A DNA stretch of 64,000 bases from DASYKS01 sp031404815 (GTDB lineage: Bacteria; Acidobacteriota; Thermoanaerobaculia; Multivoradales; UBA5704). How positions within the stretch are numbered: position 1 is the stretch's first letter; each line of letters starts with the position of its first letter. Below are positions 24,435 through 33,867 of the stretch, piece by piece. The DNA lies in assembly GCA_031404815.1 (NCBI GenBank), contig JANNIH010000152.1:15392-79391 (forward strand), read 5' to 3'. The translations under genes and the position numbers were made by a program. The notes beneath the pieces are model-generated. The model did no database searches. It was not told where the DNA came from and worked only from the letters and a program-made list of their open reading frames with translations.

Positions 24435-27342
24435 CCTGGAGGCTCTGGAACTCAATGATGAAGTTGGCACCCGGCAAGATTCCTTCGTCAGGATCGGCGT
24501 AACGGATGTGGTGCCGCCCTTGCTCAAGGCTGATTCGAGAAAGGTAGAGACCAACACCGTGTCCCCCGGTGCGGCGGGTGAAGAAAATCTTGTGGAACAG
24601 TTCCGGGATGTCATCGGGATCAACTCCCGGCCCAGAGTCGGCCACATATACTTTTGAGCCAACTCGATCGAGCAGGATCTTCCGTTCCTGGCCAAAGGTT
24701 ACCCAGTACAGGGCGTTGTTGACCAAGTTGACGAACACAGGGAAGATCCGGTGTGGGTAGTCGACTACTGTCATCGCCTGGAAGGCAGGAGCTACGACAA
24801 ACTCGATGCGTCGGTCGGTGATCTGCCGCTCAAAGAACTCCCGAAGATATTTCTCGATGGACTCGCCTGAGATCGGCTCTCGAAGTCGAGGACCCGAAAG
24901 GCGGAGCGGCGCCAGAAACTCCAAGCGCTGGACAAGTGACCGGAATCCCGAGGATGCGAGTTTGTACGCCTCGGTTTCTCGAGCTGCGCCTGGTAGACGC
25001 CCAAGGTTCCTTGAAACCTGAGCCGCGTTCTCGCTGAGGTCATGGCCGATGATCTCGACGGTGATTCCGAGTTGGGCGAGGATTTGCCACTGTTCGACCT
25101 TGTCGAGCAGGTCGCTCCGTTCATCCATCGCCCAACCGAGAGCCTCGTCGAGATCGATTCCTTCGCCAAGAGCGGCCAGGGATCGAATGTAGCCCTCATA
25201 GTCTTTGACGAGGTCGCCGAAAACCCGTTCCCGAAGCGCCTCCATCTCGGAAAGAGCCACCCCAAGCGCCAGCCGCCCCTCGGAGGCGTCGTGAGCCAAT
25301 GGAGAAGCCAGCGCATAGTATCGTGCGTTGTCTGTTGCGACTTTCTCCGACCAGCGCGTCGCTTCAGCCGAGAGAAGGCTACGGATCGATCGTGACCAGC
25401 GGGTGGTGGCATCGGTGATGAATTTCTGGTGCCGTCCGAGAGCGCTCCGAACGGCATCCGCCGGCGACTCTCGACGGCTCGATTCGGCCAAAGCGGTCCA
25501 GCGGGCGCTCGCCCGCTCGAGAGTCGCCGTGAGTTCTACGTAGCCGTCGCGGTAGGTTCGGTAGCGCTCTTCGACCGCGGGAGTCAGCTTTCGCGGTCGC
25601 GGGGGCAAGGCGAGTGCTGCGCGCTCTACCCGGAGTGCATCGAGACGTTGGGCTGAGACTTCCAGGGCCTGTGGCTCTGCCGACTCTTCGAGCGTCTTTA
25701 GGACTTCGCGAGCCTCGGTGAGACTTCGTTGGAGACCCTCGCCGTTTTCCTTCAACGAGGCGCGTAAAGCCGTGGTTCGCCGCCCCCGGGCTTTCTTCTC
25801 AGCCTCCTGTGCCCGCGAGTACCGCGCCTGCGTTTCGGCGATCTCAGCCGGTCTGACCTCGGAGTCCGTGCCGAAGTATCGCCGCGCGAGAGTTTGAAGG
25901 AGTTCGACAACGAGAAGCTGGAACTCCCTTGCACTCTGGTTGTCGATCAGGCCTTCTCGGCCCGCTTTGTCACGAAGCTGAGGGTTCGCCTGCCGCGTGA
26001 TCGCCACCCTGCCGAAGGTGCGCCGATGTGCCCAGAATTCACGGCCGGCATGGAAGCTTCTTCTCTGCTCCATTCCGAAAAAGTCCGCTTCAGGACGCCC
26101 ATAGGGCTGGACGCGAAGACCGTCGCGATACACGGCGAGGCCACCGAAACGCTCGGCCTGCTCCTTCAGGTGACCGATCACGTCCGCCGGAAACGTACTG
26201 TTCTTCGCCTCCAGCTCGAACGTGCCGAAGCTGATATCAAACCCGCCGACAAAGCCACGACTTTGAGGCGGCGGCCTTGACGGTACCACCGTGATTTCGC
26301 CCAGTTCCTTGCCCCACGCACGAACGTTGCCGGTAAAAACACCCCCTTCGTCGAAACGCCCCTCCACAACGTGTTCAAGGTCCCGAAGGTTGTGAATGTC
26401 GAACACCTCTCCTGAGGAAACTATTGCGTTCCGGCGAGATCCGAGGTGAGCGACCACCTCATACCTGAAGGAAGATTCGGACTGTGAGAAAGGATCATAG
26501 AAGCTGGTGAGGGTGAACCGCAGTTTGTCCCGAACCCCCGAGACCTCTGGATCATCGGTCGGCAAGCCGGGCTCAACCCAGACGCCGAGTTCGCGTACTA
26601 CGTCAAAAACGAACAGCGCGGTTCCCCGATCTCTAGTCCCGGTCCAGGCCGGCCAGACGGAAACGTGTCGTTCGTCTAGAGTGCCGTCGAGCGCGAGGTT
26701 CGCGATGCGCTCCCGCGAGCAGTCCTCACCACGGGCTTTCTCCTCCTGAGAGAAGCGATCCCATGCCTGCTCCAAGCGAACCCGCCGTTCCGGGTCATCC
26801 GAACTCCCCCAGATATTGTCGATGAGCCCATCGAAGAGCCGGCTGACAACTTGAGCCAGCTCACCTGTTTCGGTGAATTCCTCGACCGGGACCTGCACGT
26901 CATCGAGAGCAAGATACGGGTTCTGAAACAGGCGCCAGTCGATGAGCGCCGCCACGAAGGGGCCGCCGCTCCGCTTGGTCAGAACCAGGACGGTCGGACC
27001 AAGGTAGGCGACCGAGAGCCGGCCGATACCCTTCTGACCTTGCCTCGGCCGCAAGGGAAGACCGTCGCGATCCGCCTCCGACACCTCGTCGTCGCCGGCC
27101 TTGGCTTCCGTCCCGAGCATGAGCCAGCGCTCGATAAACTCGTCCGCCGACATACCGTGCCCGTCGTCGACGACGGCGGCGACCGGAATCTCGCCGTCGA
27201 AGATGTGCAACCCGACCGTCCGGGCGTAGGCATCGTAGGCGTTCTTCCACAGCTCGCTCACCGCCGTCGGGCAGTCTGCGATCTGCTCTCGACCGAGATG
27301 ATCTACGGTTCTTGCGCGGGCTCGGAAAGGGACTCGGGCCAA
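24427..27342 (-). CDS. MORC/MutL-like GHKL ATPase fused to a histidine-kinase-like module
   Basis: 971 residues with two Bergerat ATPase folds. The N-terminal one has the N-box SELWKNAYDAYA (about 29-40), VVDDGHGMSADEF (58-69) and GQKGIGRLSVAYLG (102-115), with an S5-like region after it, as in MORC/paraMORC and MutL. Residues of about 500-680 are charged and predicted coiled coil. The C-terminal part resembles a sensor kinase: a possible phosphohistidine H767 in EIIGHDLSENAAQV, N-box FVNLVNNALYW near 872, G1 box VADSGPGV near 902 and G2 box FFTRRTGGHGVGLYLSR. It has no membrane segment. The start is TTG at 27340-27342. First gene of the operon with the REC protein; next to Vsr and a methyltransferase it suggests a DNA-state sensor. 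Confidence 0.8.
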   Translation of the reverse strand: MARVPFRARARTVDHLGREQIADCPTAVSELWKNAYDAYARTVGLHIFDGEIPVAAVVDDGHGMSADEFIERWLMLGTEAKAGDDEVSEADRDGLPLRPRQGQKGIGRLSVAYLGPTVLVLTKRSGGPFVAALIDWRLFQNPYLALDDVQVPVEEFTETGELAQVVSRLFDGLIDNIWGSSDDPERRVRLEQAWDRFSQEEKARGEDCSRERIANLALDGTLDERHVSVWPAWTGTRDRGTALFVFDVVRELGVWVEPGLPTDDPEVSGVRDKLRFTLTSFYDPFSQSESSFRYEVVAHLGSRRNAIVSSGEVFDIHNLRDLEHVVEGRFDEGGVFTGNVRAWGKELGEITVVPSRPPPQSRGFVGGFDISFGTFELEAKNSTFPADVIGHLKEQAERFGGLAVYRDGLRVQPYGRPEADFFGMEQRRSFHAGREFWAHRRTFGRVAITRQANPQLRDKAGREGLIDNQSAREFQLLVVELLQTLARRYFGTDSEVRPAEIAETQARYSRAQEAEKKARGRRTTALRASLKENGEGLQRSLTEAREVLKTLEESAEPQALEVSAQRLDALRVERAALALPPRPRKLTPAVEERYRTYRDGYVELTATLERASARWTALAESSRRESPADAVRSALGRHQKFITDATTRWSRSIRSLLSAEATRWSEKVATDNARYYALASPLAHDASEGRLALGVALSEMEALRERVFGDLVKDYEGYIRSLAALGEGIDLDEALGWAMDERSDLLDKVEQWQILAQLGITVEIIGHDLSENAAQVSRNLGRLPGAARETEAYKLASSGFRSLVQRLEFLAPLRLSGPRLREPISGESIEKYLREFFERQITDRRIEFVVAPAFQAMTVVDYPHRIFPVFVNLVNNALYWVTFGQERKILLDRVGSKVYVADSGPGVDPDDIPELFHKIFFTRRTGGHGVGLYLSRISLEQGRHHIRYADPDEGILPGANFIIEFQSLQDD

Positions 27343-27503
27343 TGGATCTACCTTTGAAGAGGATATCGCTGTTCGAGCAAGATGATACCTCTATGACGCC
27401 TCACCGCGCCGAATGAAAAAAGGGGCGAGGAGCCGGCGGGCACCACGCCCCATTACCCTACTGTGAAGGTACCTTACCGACCGGAGCCTGTGGGGCGACG
27501 CGC

Positions 27504-27901
27504 CGCACAATTCGGAAGACATCTCCGGACCGACCGAAGAGATCTTCCGACCGACCGAAGAGACTCACCCGTCCGTCCGGAGATCTTCACGGCCGGACGG
27601 GAGGGTTCACCGGAGTTGTCGTAAGCCCCAGCGGTCTCCGGAAGACCCCTACCGGAGATCCGAAGCGCGTTCCGCACCACCCGAAGGGAGTTCCTGGCCT
27701 TCCGGAGAGGCTCACGGTCGTTCCGGAGTCCGCTCCGGAGGGCCGGAAGAGAATTCCCGGACACCCGGGACCCTTCCGGACGGTCCGGAGATCTCTTCGG
27801 TCGGCCCGGAGTCGCTTTCGGACCGTCCGAAGAGCTCTTCGGAGGGGGCGGAGACGGCTCCGGCAGGTCCGTCGAACGGCCGAAACTTTCGGGGAGGTCT
27901 C
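27504..27901. repeat. Second degenerate 21-bp tandem array (about 19 units)
   Basis: The 647-base gap between the kinase gene and the ELWxxDGT gene is mostly one periodic array. Unit starts fall at 27504, 27525, 27546, 27567, 27588, 27609 and onward, every 21 bases, with a single 20-base unit at 27756. A typical unit pairs GGACCGTCCG with AAGAGCTCTTC, and CCGAAGAGCTCTTCGG at 27825 is a perfect 16-base palindrome. The conserved core GGAGAT-TCTT resembles the array at 2891. Long open frames across it are a by-product of the period. The rest of the gap holds a probable promoter and the ribosome site of the next gene. Confidence 0.75.
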
Positions 27902-27989
27902 TCGCCCCTTCGGGCGCTCCGATCAAGACTTCGATAGCCGCGTACCTACCGTTTCGTTTAGGCTGAACCGGACCTCCCGGAGACTCCCC

Positions 27990-30900
27990 ATGCGCCAGTC
28001 TTTTGTTCGACTCGTACTGTTTGCTCTCGCCTCGGCTGTCCTGTCGGCCCCGCTCGCGGCGCAGGTTCCCGTGCAGGTCGCGGATCTGAACACGACGCGC
28101 TACGACAGCGGCGACAACTTCCTCTTCGCGAGCGAGTTCGTCGAGCTGGCCGGCGCAGTCTATTTCACCGGGTCGGACATCCTGCACGGCCTGGAGATCT
28201 GGCAGACCGACGGCACGGAGGCGGGCACGGTTCGCCTAACCGATCTCTGCCCCGGCTCGTGCGACTCGATGCCACGCAACCTGACCGTCGTGGGCGCCTC
28301 GATCTACTTTTCGGCGGACGATGGCGTGCACGGTTTCGAGCCTTGGATCACCGACGGCACGGCAGTGGGGACTCGGATGATCAAGGATGCCGTGCCCGGG
28401 CTCCGCGGCAGCTTTCCGGAATTCTTTCGCGCCGTTGGCGGGCGGGTGCTTTATTCCGGGCGCGATCTGGAAACGGGCACGGAGCTTTGGGTGACCGACG
28501 GCACGGCCGGCGGCACGGGTCGGCTGGTCGACATCGAGCCCGGTCCCGCGGACTCTTCGGCGACGCCCTGGCAGGCGATCGGCTCGGTTCTATTCTTCGC
28601 CGCGTTTGACAGCGTCCACGGCCCGGAGCTCTGGGCGACCGATGGCACGGTGGCGGGGACGCAGCTGGTGCTCGACATCAACCCGGGAGCCGACGGGTCC
28701 TTGAGCGGTTCGGTACCCGTGCCCGGTCCGGCGTTATTCGGCGTGCTTGGATCCCGTCTCTTTTTCGCCGCGAACGACGGCACGGCCGGGTCCGAGCTTT
28801 GGGCGAGCGACGGCACCGCGGCGGGGACCACGCGGGTAGCGGAAATCAACGCCGGTGCGGACGGATCGGGGCCGCGCGATTTTGCGCGCCTGGGTACGAA
28901 ACTCTTCTTTCGCGCCCACGACGTCGCACACGGTGGCGAGCTCTGGTCCACCGACGGCACGGAGGCGGGAACGGCGCTCGTCAACGACATTTTTCCCGGC
29001 CCGGATTTCGGGACCCCGTTCGAGCTGGTCCCGTTCGGCGGGGCTGTCTATTTCCACGCCGACGACGGGGCGCATGGCCGTGAGCTGTGGAAAAGCGACG
29101 GCACCGAAACCGGGACGACGATGGTCGCAGACATCCGTCCAGGCGGTTCGGCGTTCGATCTCTTCTCGAGTCCGCACGGCCTCACGCCGGTCGGCTCCCG
29201 GCTGCTCTTCTTCGCCGATGACGGGATCGCCGGCAACGAGCTGTGGGCCACCGACGGAACTCCGGCGGGAACGGCGCGGGTGGCCGACCTGAACCCAGGG
29301 GCCGCTCCCGCGGACGGCGGTAGCTTCATCGGCGGACGGGAGGTCCGCGTCGTTTCCGGCGGGCGCTGGTACTTCCGGGTCTACGACGGACCGTTCAGCG
29401 AGGGAAAGCAGCTCTACTCCTCCGATGGAACCGCCGCCGGGACCGCGCGGATCAAGCGCCTGGTCGAGCAACGCTCCGGCGTCACGCTCCCCTATTTCGG
29501 CCGTGCTCTCGAGAGGGGGCCCGCCGCCGCCGCGGGCAACCGGTTGATCTTTTCGGGCGACGACGGTGTCGCGGGCGGCGAGCCGGCGACGAGCGACGGC
29601 ACACCGAAAGGGACCACCCTGCTCGCCGACGTGAACCCGGGCCTCGACGCTTCAACTCCCAGCGAGATGACCACCCTCGGCGCGCGCGTTCTCTTCCATA
29701 CCCAGGGCGGAGCGAACCACGATCTCACGCTCTGGGCAACCGACGGCACTCCGACCGGCACGGTGCCCCTTTTCCTGGGCCTCTCACAACCGAGTTACAT
29801 CACGCCCTTCTTCGACAAGGCGTACTTCGTGGCCACCGAAGCCGCACATGGTGCCGAGTTGTGGCGCACCGACGGCACCCCGGGAGGCACCGGCCTCGCG
29901 TTCGATCTCGTCCCCGGCACCGGCGGCTCGAACCCGGCGAACTTCACACCGCTCGGCGGCAAACTGTACTTCACCGTGAGCAACGAGCTGTGGACCACCG
30001 ACGGTGCGACCGCGAACCGGGTGGCCGACCTCGGTCCGGGGTCCGCGAGCGGGCCTCCCACTCAGCTCACCCCGTCGCCCAACTACCCGCCCAATCCCGC
30101 GATCTTCTTTGCCGCCGACGACGGTACTCACGGGCGCGAGCTGTGGATCTCGGACGGCTCCGCCGCCGGCACCCATCTGGTGCGAGACCTCGCTGTCGGG
30201 CCGGCGTCTTCGATCGAGGCTTCGCCCACCGAGTCCTTCAACTCGGAGAGCGGTGCCACCATGGCCACGTTCCCGACCGGCATCGCCGTCTTCGCCGCCT
30301 CGGACGTCCCCGGCGACGAAGAGCTCTGGGCGAGCGGCGGAGGTTCGTTTCCCAGCAGCACGTTCCGACTGGCCGACGTCCATCCGGGACCGACCGGTTC
30401 CCAGCCGCGCCAGCTGACGCGGGTCGCGCAACGGATCGTCTTCGCGGCCGACGACGGCGCCCATGGCCGCGAGCTCTGGGTGGCGACCCAGGACAATTTA
30501 ACCGCGATGCTGCTCGCCGACATCTCCCCCGGCCCAGCCTCGTCCGTGCCGCAGCATCTGACCGGCTTCGGCGGGATCATTCTGTTCTCGGCCGACGACG
30601 GCGTGAATGGCCGTGAGCCCTGGGTGACCGACGGCACGCCCCAGGGGACGCGCCGGCTCGCGGATATCGCTTCCGGACCGCTCCCTTCGAGCCCGTATCT
30701 GTTCACCACGGTCGGCGGCGACCTCTTTTTCGCCGCGAGCGACGCGCTCTCGGGCTTCGAGCTCTGGCGCGTGCCGCGCTCCGCCCTCGGCGCACAGATC
30801 AGCGCCCTCAAGCGGGTCTCCGGCCAGTTCGTGGTCGGCGGTCTGGTCACCTACACGATCGTCCTCACCAACAGCGGCCCGGCGGCGCAGCTGCGCAATT

Positions 30901-31565
30901 CCGGCGTCCAGCTCGAAGATCCGATTCCACCGAGACTGGCGCTCCAAAACGTCTCGGCGACCTCCGGCACCATCACCCATGCGGTTCCAGGCCCTCAGAT
31001 CAACTGGTCGGGCGAGATTCCGGCGGGCGGGCAGGTGACGATCACGATCACCTGCCGGGTGTTGCCGGGCACCGCACCCGAAACGTTGATCGCGAATCAG
31101 GCGATCGTCCACTTCGATTCCGACGCCGACCTGATCGACGACACCAACCGGCCGACCGACGATCCCGACCAACCGGGTGAACACGACGCCACCGGCTTCC
31201 GCGTCGGCCTCGGGTACTACACCGTCCCGCCCTGCCGGGCGTTCGACTCTCGGAACGGCTCGCCGCTTTTGAATGGCTTTACCCAAACGGTGCCCCTCGC
31301 GGGCGTCTGCGGCCTTCCGGCGACCGCCAAGGCGGTGGCGTTCAACCTCACCGCCGTCCAGCCGAACATGCTCGGGTTCCTCCGCGCCTACCCTTCAGGT
31401 TCCTCGCCGGGAACCGTCAGCCAGATCAACTTCGGTCCCGGGCAGACCCGGTCGAACAACGGCATCGTCGGGATCGGCGCCGACGGCAATGTGGTCGTCT
31501 CGGCCGCGCTGTCGTTCGGCGGCGCCGTGCATTTCGTCCTCGACGTGGTGGGGTATTTCGAGTAA
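27990..31565 (+). CDS. Large secreted ELWxxDGT-repeat protein with DUF11 domain
   Basis: 1191 residues with a signal peptide (MRQSFVRLVLFALASAVLSA, cleavage near PLAAQ). From residue 30 to about 930 run some 17 repeats of about 50 residues of the type LFFAADDGxHGxELWxTDGTxxGT followed by DIxPGxxxS. These build beta-propellers found in secreted proteins of soil bacteria. A DUF11/CARDB-like domain follows (YTIVLTNSGPAAQ, ANQAIVHFDSDAD). The last 120 residues are the same TPCR-type module (here VPPCRAFDSRNGS, ending FVLDVVGYFE). The ATG has GGAG ten bases upstream. An adhesion or surface-coat role is plausible. A GC hairpin follows the stop codon. Confidence 0.87.
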   Translation: MRQSFVRLVLFALASAVLSAPLAAQVPVQVADLNTTRYDSGDNFLFASEFVELAGAVYFTGSDILHGLEIWQTDGTEAGTVRLTDLCPGSCDSMPRNLTVVGASIYFSADDGVHGFEPWITDGTAVGTRMIKDAVPGLRGSFPEFFRAVGGRVLYSGRDLETGTELWVTDGTAGGTGRLVDIEPGPADSSATPWQAIGSVLFFAAFDSVHGPELWATDGTVAGTQLVLDINPGADGSLSGSVPVPGPALFGVLGSRLFFAANDGTAGSELWASDGTAAGTTRVAEINAGADGSGPRDFARLGTKLFFRAHDVAHGGELWSTDGTEAGTALVNDIFPGPDFGTPFELVPFGGAVYFHADDGAHGRELWKSDGTETGTTMVADIRPGGSAFDLFSSPHGLTPVGSRLLFFADDGIAGNELWATDGTPAGTARVADLNPGAAPADGGSFIGGREVRVVSGGRWYFRVYDGPFSEGKQLYSSDGTAAGTARIKRLVEQRSGVTLPYFGRALERGPAAAAGNRLIFSGDDGVAGGEPATSDGTPKGTTLLADVNPGLDASTPSEMTTLGARVLFHTQGGANHDLTLWATDGTPTGTVPLFLGLSQPSYITPFFDKAYFVATEAAHGAELWRTDGTPGGTGLAFDLVPGTGGSNPANFTPLGGKLYFTVSNELWTTDGATANRVADLGPGSASGPPTQLTPSPNYPPNPAIFFAADDGTHGRELWISDGSAAGTHLVRDLAVGPASSIEASPTESFNSESGATMATFPTGIAVFAASDVPGDEELWASGGGSFPSSTFRLADVHPGPTGSQPRQLTRVAQRIVFAADDGAHGRELWVATQDNLTAMLLADISPGPASSVPQHLTGFGGIILFSADDGVNGREPWVTDGTPQGTRRLADIASGPLPSSPYLFTTVGGDLFFAASDALSGFELWRVPRSALGAQISALKRVSGQFVVGGLVTYTIVLTNSGPAAQLRNSGVQLEDPIPPRLALQNVSATSGTITHAVPGPQINWSGEIPAGGQVTITITCRVLPGTAPETLIANQAIVHFDSDADLIDDTNRPTDDPDQPGEHDATGFRVGLGYYTVPPCRAFDSRNGSPLLNGFTQTVPLAGVCGLPATAKAVAFNLTAVQPNMLGFLRAYPSGSSPGTVSQINFGPGQTRSNNGIVGIGADGNVVVSAALSFGGAVHFVLDVVGYFE

Positions 31566-31577
31566 GGCGAGGCGAGA

Positions 31578-31599
31578 GCGCCGGCCTTGCGGCCGGCGC
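31578..31599. terminator. Hairpin between convergent genes
   Basis: GCGCCGGCC at 31578-31586 pairs perfectly with GGCCGGCGC at 31591-31599 around a TTGC loop. It lies between the ends of two convergent genes (stops at 31565 and 31629) and could serve both as a bidirectional terminator. There is no T-tract. The sequence is also typical of short REP-like palindromes in GC-rich genomes. Confidence 0.45.
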
Positions 31600-31628
31600 C
31601 TACGCTTCCGGGGGGGAACCGGCGAGCG

Positions 31629-32708
31629 TCAGTTGCAGGTGCCGCCGGCGCAGTCGAAGCAGGGGCTATCGCAGTCGCCGCCGCCGGTGCAGAGCGAGAT
31701 GTTCGGGCCGTGGCAGCTGGCGGCCGAGATATCCGACATGTCGTAGCGGGTCTGGATGTCGCCGCAGGCGATCACCAGGTCGTTCGTGCCGTTGTTGTTG
31801 TCGACCCACATCCGGTTGGCGAGATACGTCCCACCGCTCGGCGGCGTGCCGTCCAGCCAACTCCCGTAGGTGACGAGGTCCTTTGCGGTCGCCGGAATGA
31901 TCGAGGTCCCCTGGAAGTAGTGGAGCATGTGGCCTACCTGCACGTCGACCGTAGTGGTCGTCGCATTGCGCTTCCGGTTGAACTCGACCGGGCCGTTGCC
32001 CGAACAGTTGGCCACGCCGAAATGGGCGCGGTGGCCATTGTGGTTGAGGTCCGGCGTGCCTTGGGCCGTGGTCCGCAGGCGGACCGTGGTGGCCTGTCCC
32101 CGCACGATGTCGCAAGACTGGAGAGCGGGCGTGCAGCTCCCCTTGTCGAGGGCACCCAACTGAAAATCGCAGCCGCTCGTGCAGTAGGTGTCGGTCGGAA
32201 ACACCGTATCGATCACCGCGAGTCCCGACTGGCCGCAGGCGGAATCGCCGAACACCGATCCGGCCCAAGCGCGAAACGATGCCGAGCAGGAGCCCGCCTG
32301 CGCTTCAAGAACCGGCAGGTCGGACGAGAAGCCTGCCAAGGCCACCGCGTTTTCCTGCCGTAGCCTCTGGCGAGCCGCCGGTTCGTCGGCGAATTTCATG
32401 TGACGCGCGAGGGCCGCCGGCAGCGCCCGGCGCGGCGAAGCAACCGCCAAAAACAGCTCCGCCGGATCGTGTTTCTTGATGAACGCCGTGGCGGCCAAAG
32501 GCTGATTCGGATAGGTCGCAGCAACCGCGATCTGGATTTCGCCGTCGGCGGTCTCCAGCCAAGCGATGTAGTCGCCCGGCGCTTTGGAGATGCGGGCGAT
32601 CTCCCGCACAGCGGACGCACCGGCCGGGGCGGCGGACGCGAGGGTGGACGAAGAGAGGCCGGCCAGCAGAGCCAAGCCGAGCGCGAGAGAGGAAACGTTC
32701 TTGTACAT
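31629..32708 (-). CDS. Secreted Cys-rich protein of unknown function
   Basis: 359 residues with a clear signal peptide (MYKNVSSLALGLALLAGLSS, cleavage after ASA). I do not recognise the family. Residues 30-110 look like a small alpha/beta domain (GDYIAWLETADGEIQIAVAA). The central part is rich in Gly, Asn and paired Cys (CTSGCDFQLG, SCTPALQSC). The end, CTGGGDCDSPCFDCAGGTCN, has six Cys in 20 residues and probably forms disulfides or binds metal. The ATG at 32706-32708 has GGAG seven bases upstream. It is divergent from another secreted protein with a Cys-rich tail at 32906, across 197 bases, so the two may be co-regulated. Confidence 0.75.
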   Translation of the reverse strand: MYKNVSSLALGLALLAGLSSSTLASAAPAGASAVREIARISKAPGDYIAWLETADGEIQIAVAATYPNQPLAATAFIKKHDPAELFLAVASPRRALPAALARHMKFADEPAARQRLRQENAVALAGFSSDLPVLEAQAGSCSASFRAWAGSVFGDSACGQSGLAVIDTVFPTDTYCTSGCDFQLGALDKGSCTPALQSCDIVRGQATTVRLRTTAQGTPDLNHNGHRAHFGVANCSGNGPVEFNRKRNATTTTVDVQVGHMLHYFQGTSIIPATAKDLVTYGSWLDGTPPSGGTYLANRMWVDNNNGTNDLVIACGDIQTRYDMSDISAASCHGPNISLCTGGGDCDSPCFDCAGGTCN

Positions 32709-32905
32709 GGTCGATCTCCGAAGAGGCAGGAGGGCGTTGAGTCGCCGTCGGAGGTTGAGAACGAAGCTCGGGAGGCGATTCCCTCACTTCGAGATTGGCG
32801 GGGCGTCCCATTGGGCGGAGGGCGCAATCCAAGAGAAGCGCGAGAGAAGTGTTCTGGGCTAGGTTGGCGATCAGGAACCAACGTTGTCCAGACAAGGAGG
32901 CTTGC

Positions 32906-33742
32906 GTGAAAAACAGAGGACAGTTCTCGGCGGCGCTCGCGGTGGTATTTTTGGCGGTGGTATTTCTGACAGCCATTCCTTCGCAGGCAGCCGATCCCGT
33001 GATCAAGCGCGGCATCGACACTTTCACCACCACCGCCAACGGCAAGACCTTCTACGATTTCGCCAAGCATCCGATCCCGGCCGGCTTCTTCTGCCCGAGT
33101 TCGGCGGCCTTCACCGGCCGTGTTGCCTTCCGCGGCCTGCCCCTTGGGGTCCGCGGCCAGCTCCACGGCGCCGACACGGTGATCGAACGTCTGGATGACG
33201 CTGCCTTCGCCGCTGATCACACCGCCGTCACGCGCCTCCAAGTTCGCGCGCTGTCGATGGTCAGCCTCAAGCCGATTCAAACCTCCTGCGGCGCGTTCCA
33301 CCTCTATATCTCGCTCGCGGGCCCACAGCGGGTGACGAAGATGACCCTCTCCCGTACCGAAGCGGGCGGCGGCACCTTTTCCGCCCCCCTCGCGATCGAT
33401 GCCCGCCTGACCTTCATCCCGGTCAAGCCGACCAAGAATGCGCCCAAGCTGGTGCTGACCGGGAGCTTCAGCTTCCCCGCGGTGCCCAAGCCGTGGAGCC
33501 TCTCGGCCGGCGCGACCACGAAGAAGGTCACGACGGCGGTCGTCGACACCAACGGCGATCTCGTCCCCGACACCCGCTTCTCGGGAAGCTCGAATTTCTT
33601 CCCCGGCTGGCTCCCGAACGGATTGGTCACCAACCGGTACGGGTGCACCCTCTGTGAGCCGGAGTCCTGCCACGAAATCAGCGGCGGCGAGACGCACTGC
33701 ACGGGTCCGGTCTACGCCTGCAACAACTATAATTGCCCTTGA
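32906..33742 (+). CDS. Secreted protein with Cys-rich C-terminus, unknown function
   Basis: 278 residues starting at the GTG at 32906, set by a perfect AAGGAGG five bases upstream. Signal peptide MKNRGQFSAALAVVFLAVVF, cleavage near SQA. The mature protein is beta-rich (GRVAFRGLPLGVRG, AFHLYISLAGPQRVTKMTLS) without a known motif. The last 35 residues hold seven Cys (YGCTLCEPESC, ETHCTG, ACNNYNCP). It pairs with the divergent Cys-rich secreted gene at 31629. Length and layout suggest an extracytoplasmic structural or binding protein rather than an enzyme. Confidence 0.75.
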   Translation: MKNRGQFSAALAVVFLAVVFLTAIPSQAADPVIKRGIDTFTTTANGKTFYDFAKHPIPAGFFCPSSAAFTGRVAFRGLPLGVRGQLHGADTVIERLDDAAFAADHTAVTRLQVRALSMVSLKPIQTSCGAFHLYISLAGPQRVTKMTLSRTEAGGGTFSAPLAIDARLTFIPVKPTKNAPKLVLTGSFSFPAVPKPWSLSAGATTKKVTTAVVDTNGDLVPDTRFSGSSNFFPGWLPNGLVTNRYGCTLCEPESCHEISGGETHCTGPVYACNNYNCP

Positions 33743-33867
33743 AGACGCCTTTTTGAAGGCGGCATCGAGCTGAACGAGCCCCGGCCAGGGGGAAGAGACT
33801 CTTCTCCTCCGGGGCTCTCCCTTTGCGCAACGGTCCGATTCCCCCCCCACCCTCCCGGGCGAGTAGA

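Noticed and set aside
27504..27901. CRISPR array
   Set aside because: Units are contiguous 21-mers without spacers, and no cas genes are in the window.
27474..27989. Open frame rich in SGRP/RSLRSV heptads across the second array
   Set aside because: Same cause: the period keeps all frames open. It lacks a ribosome site and overlaps the promoter of the next gene.
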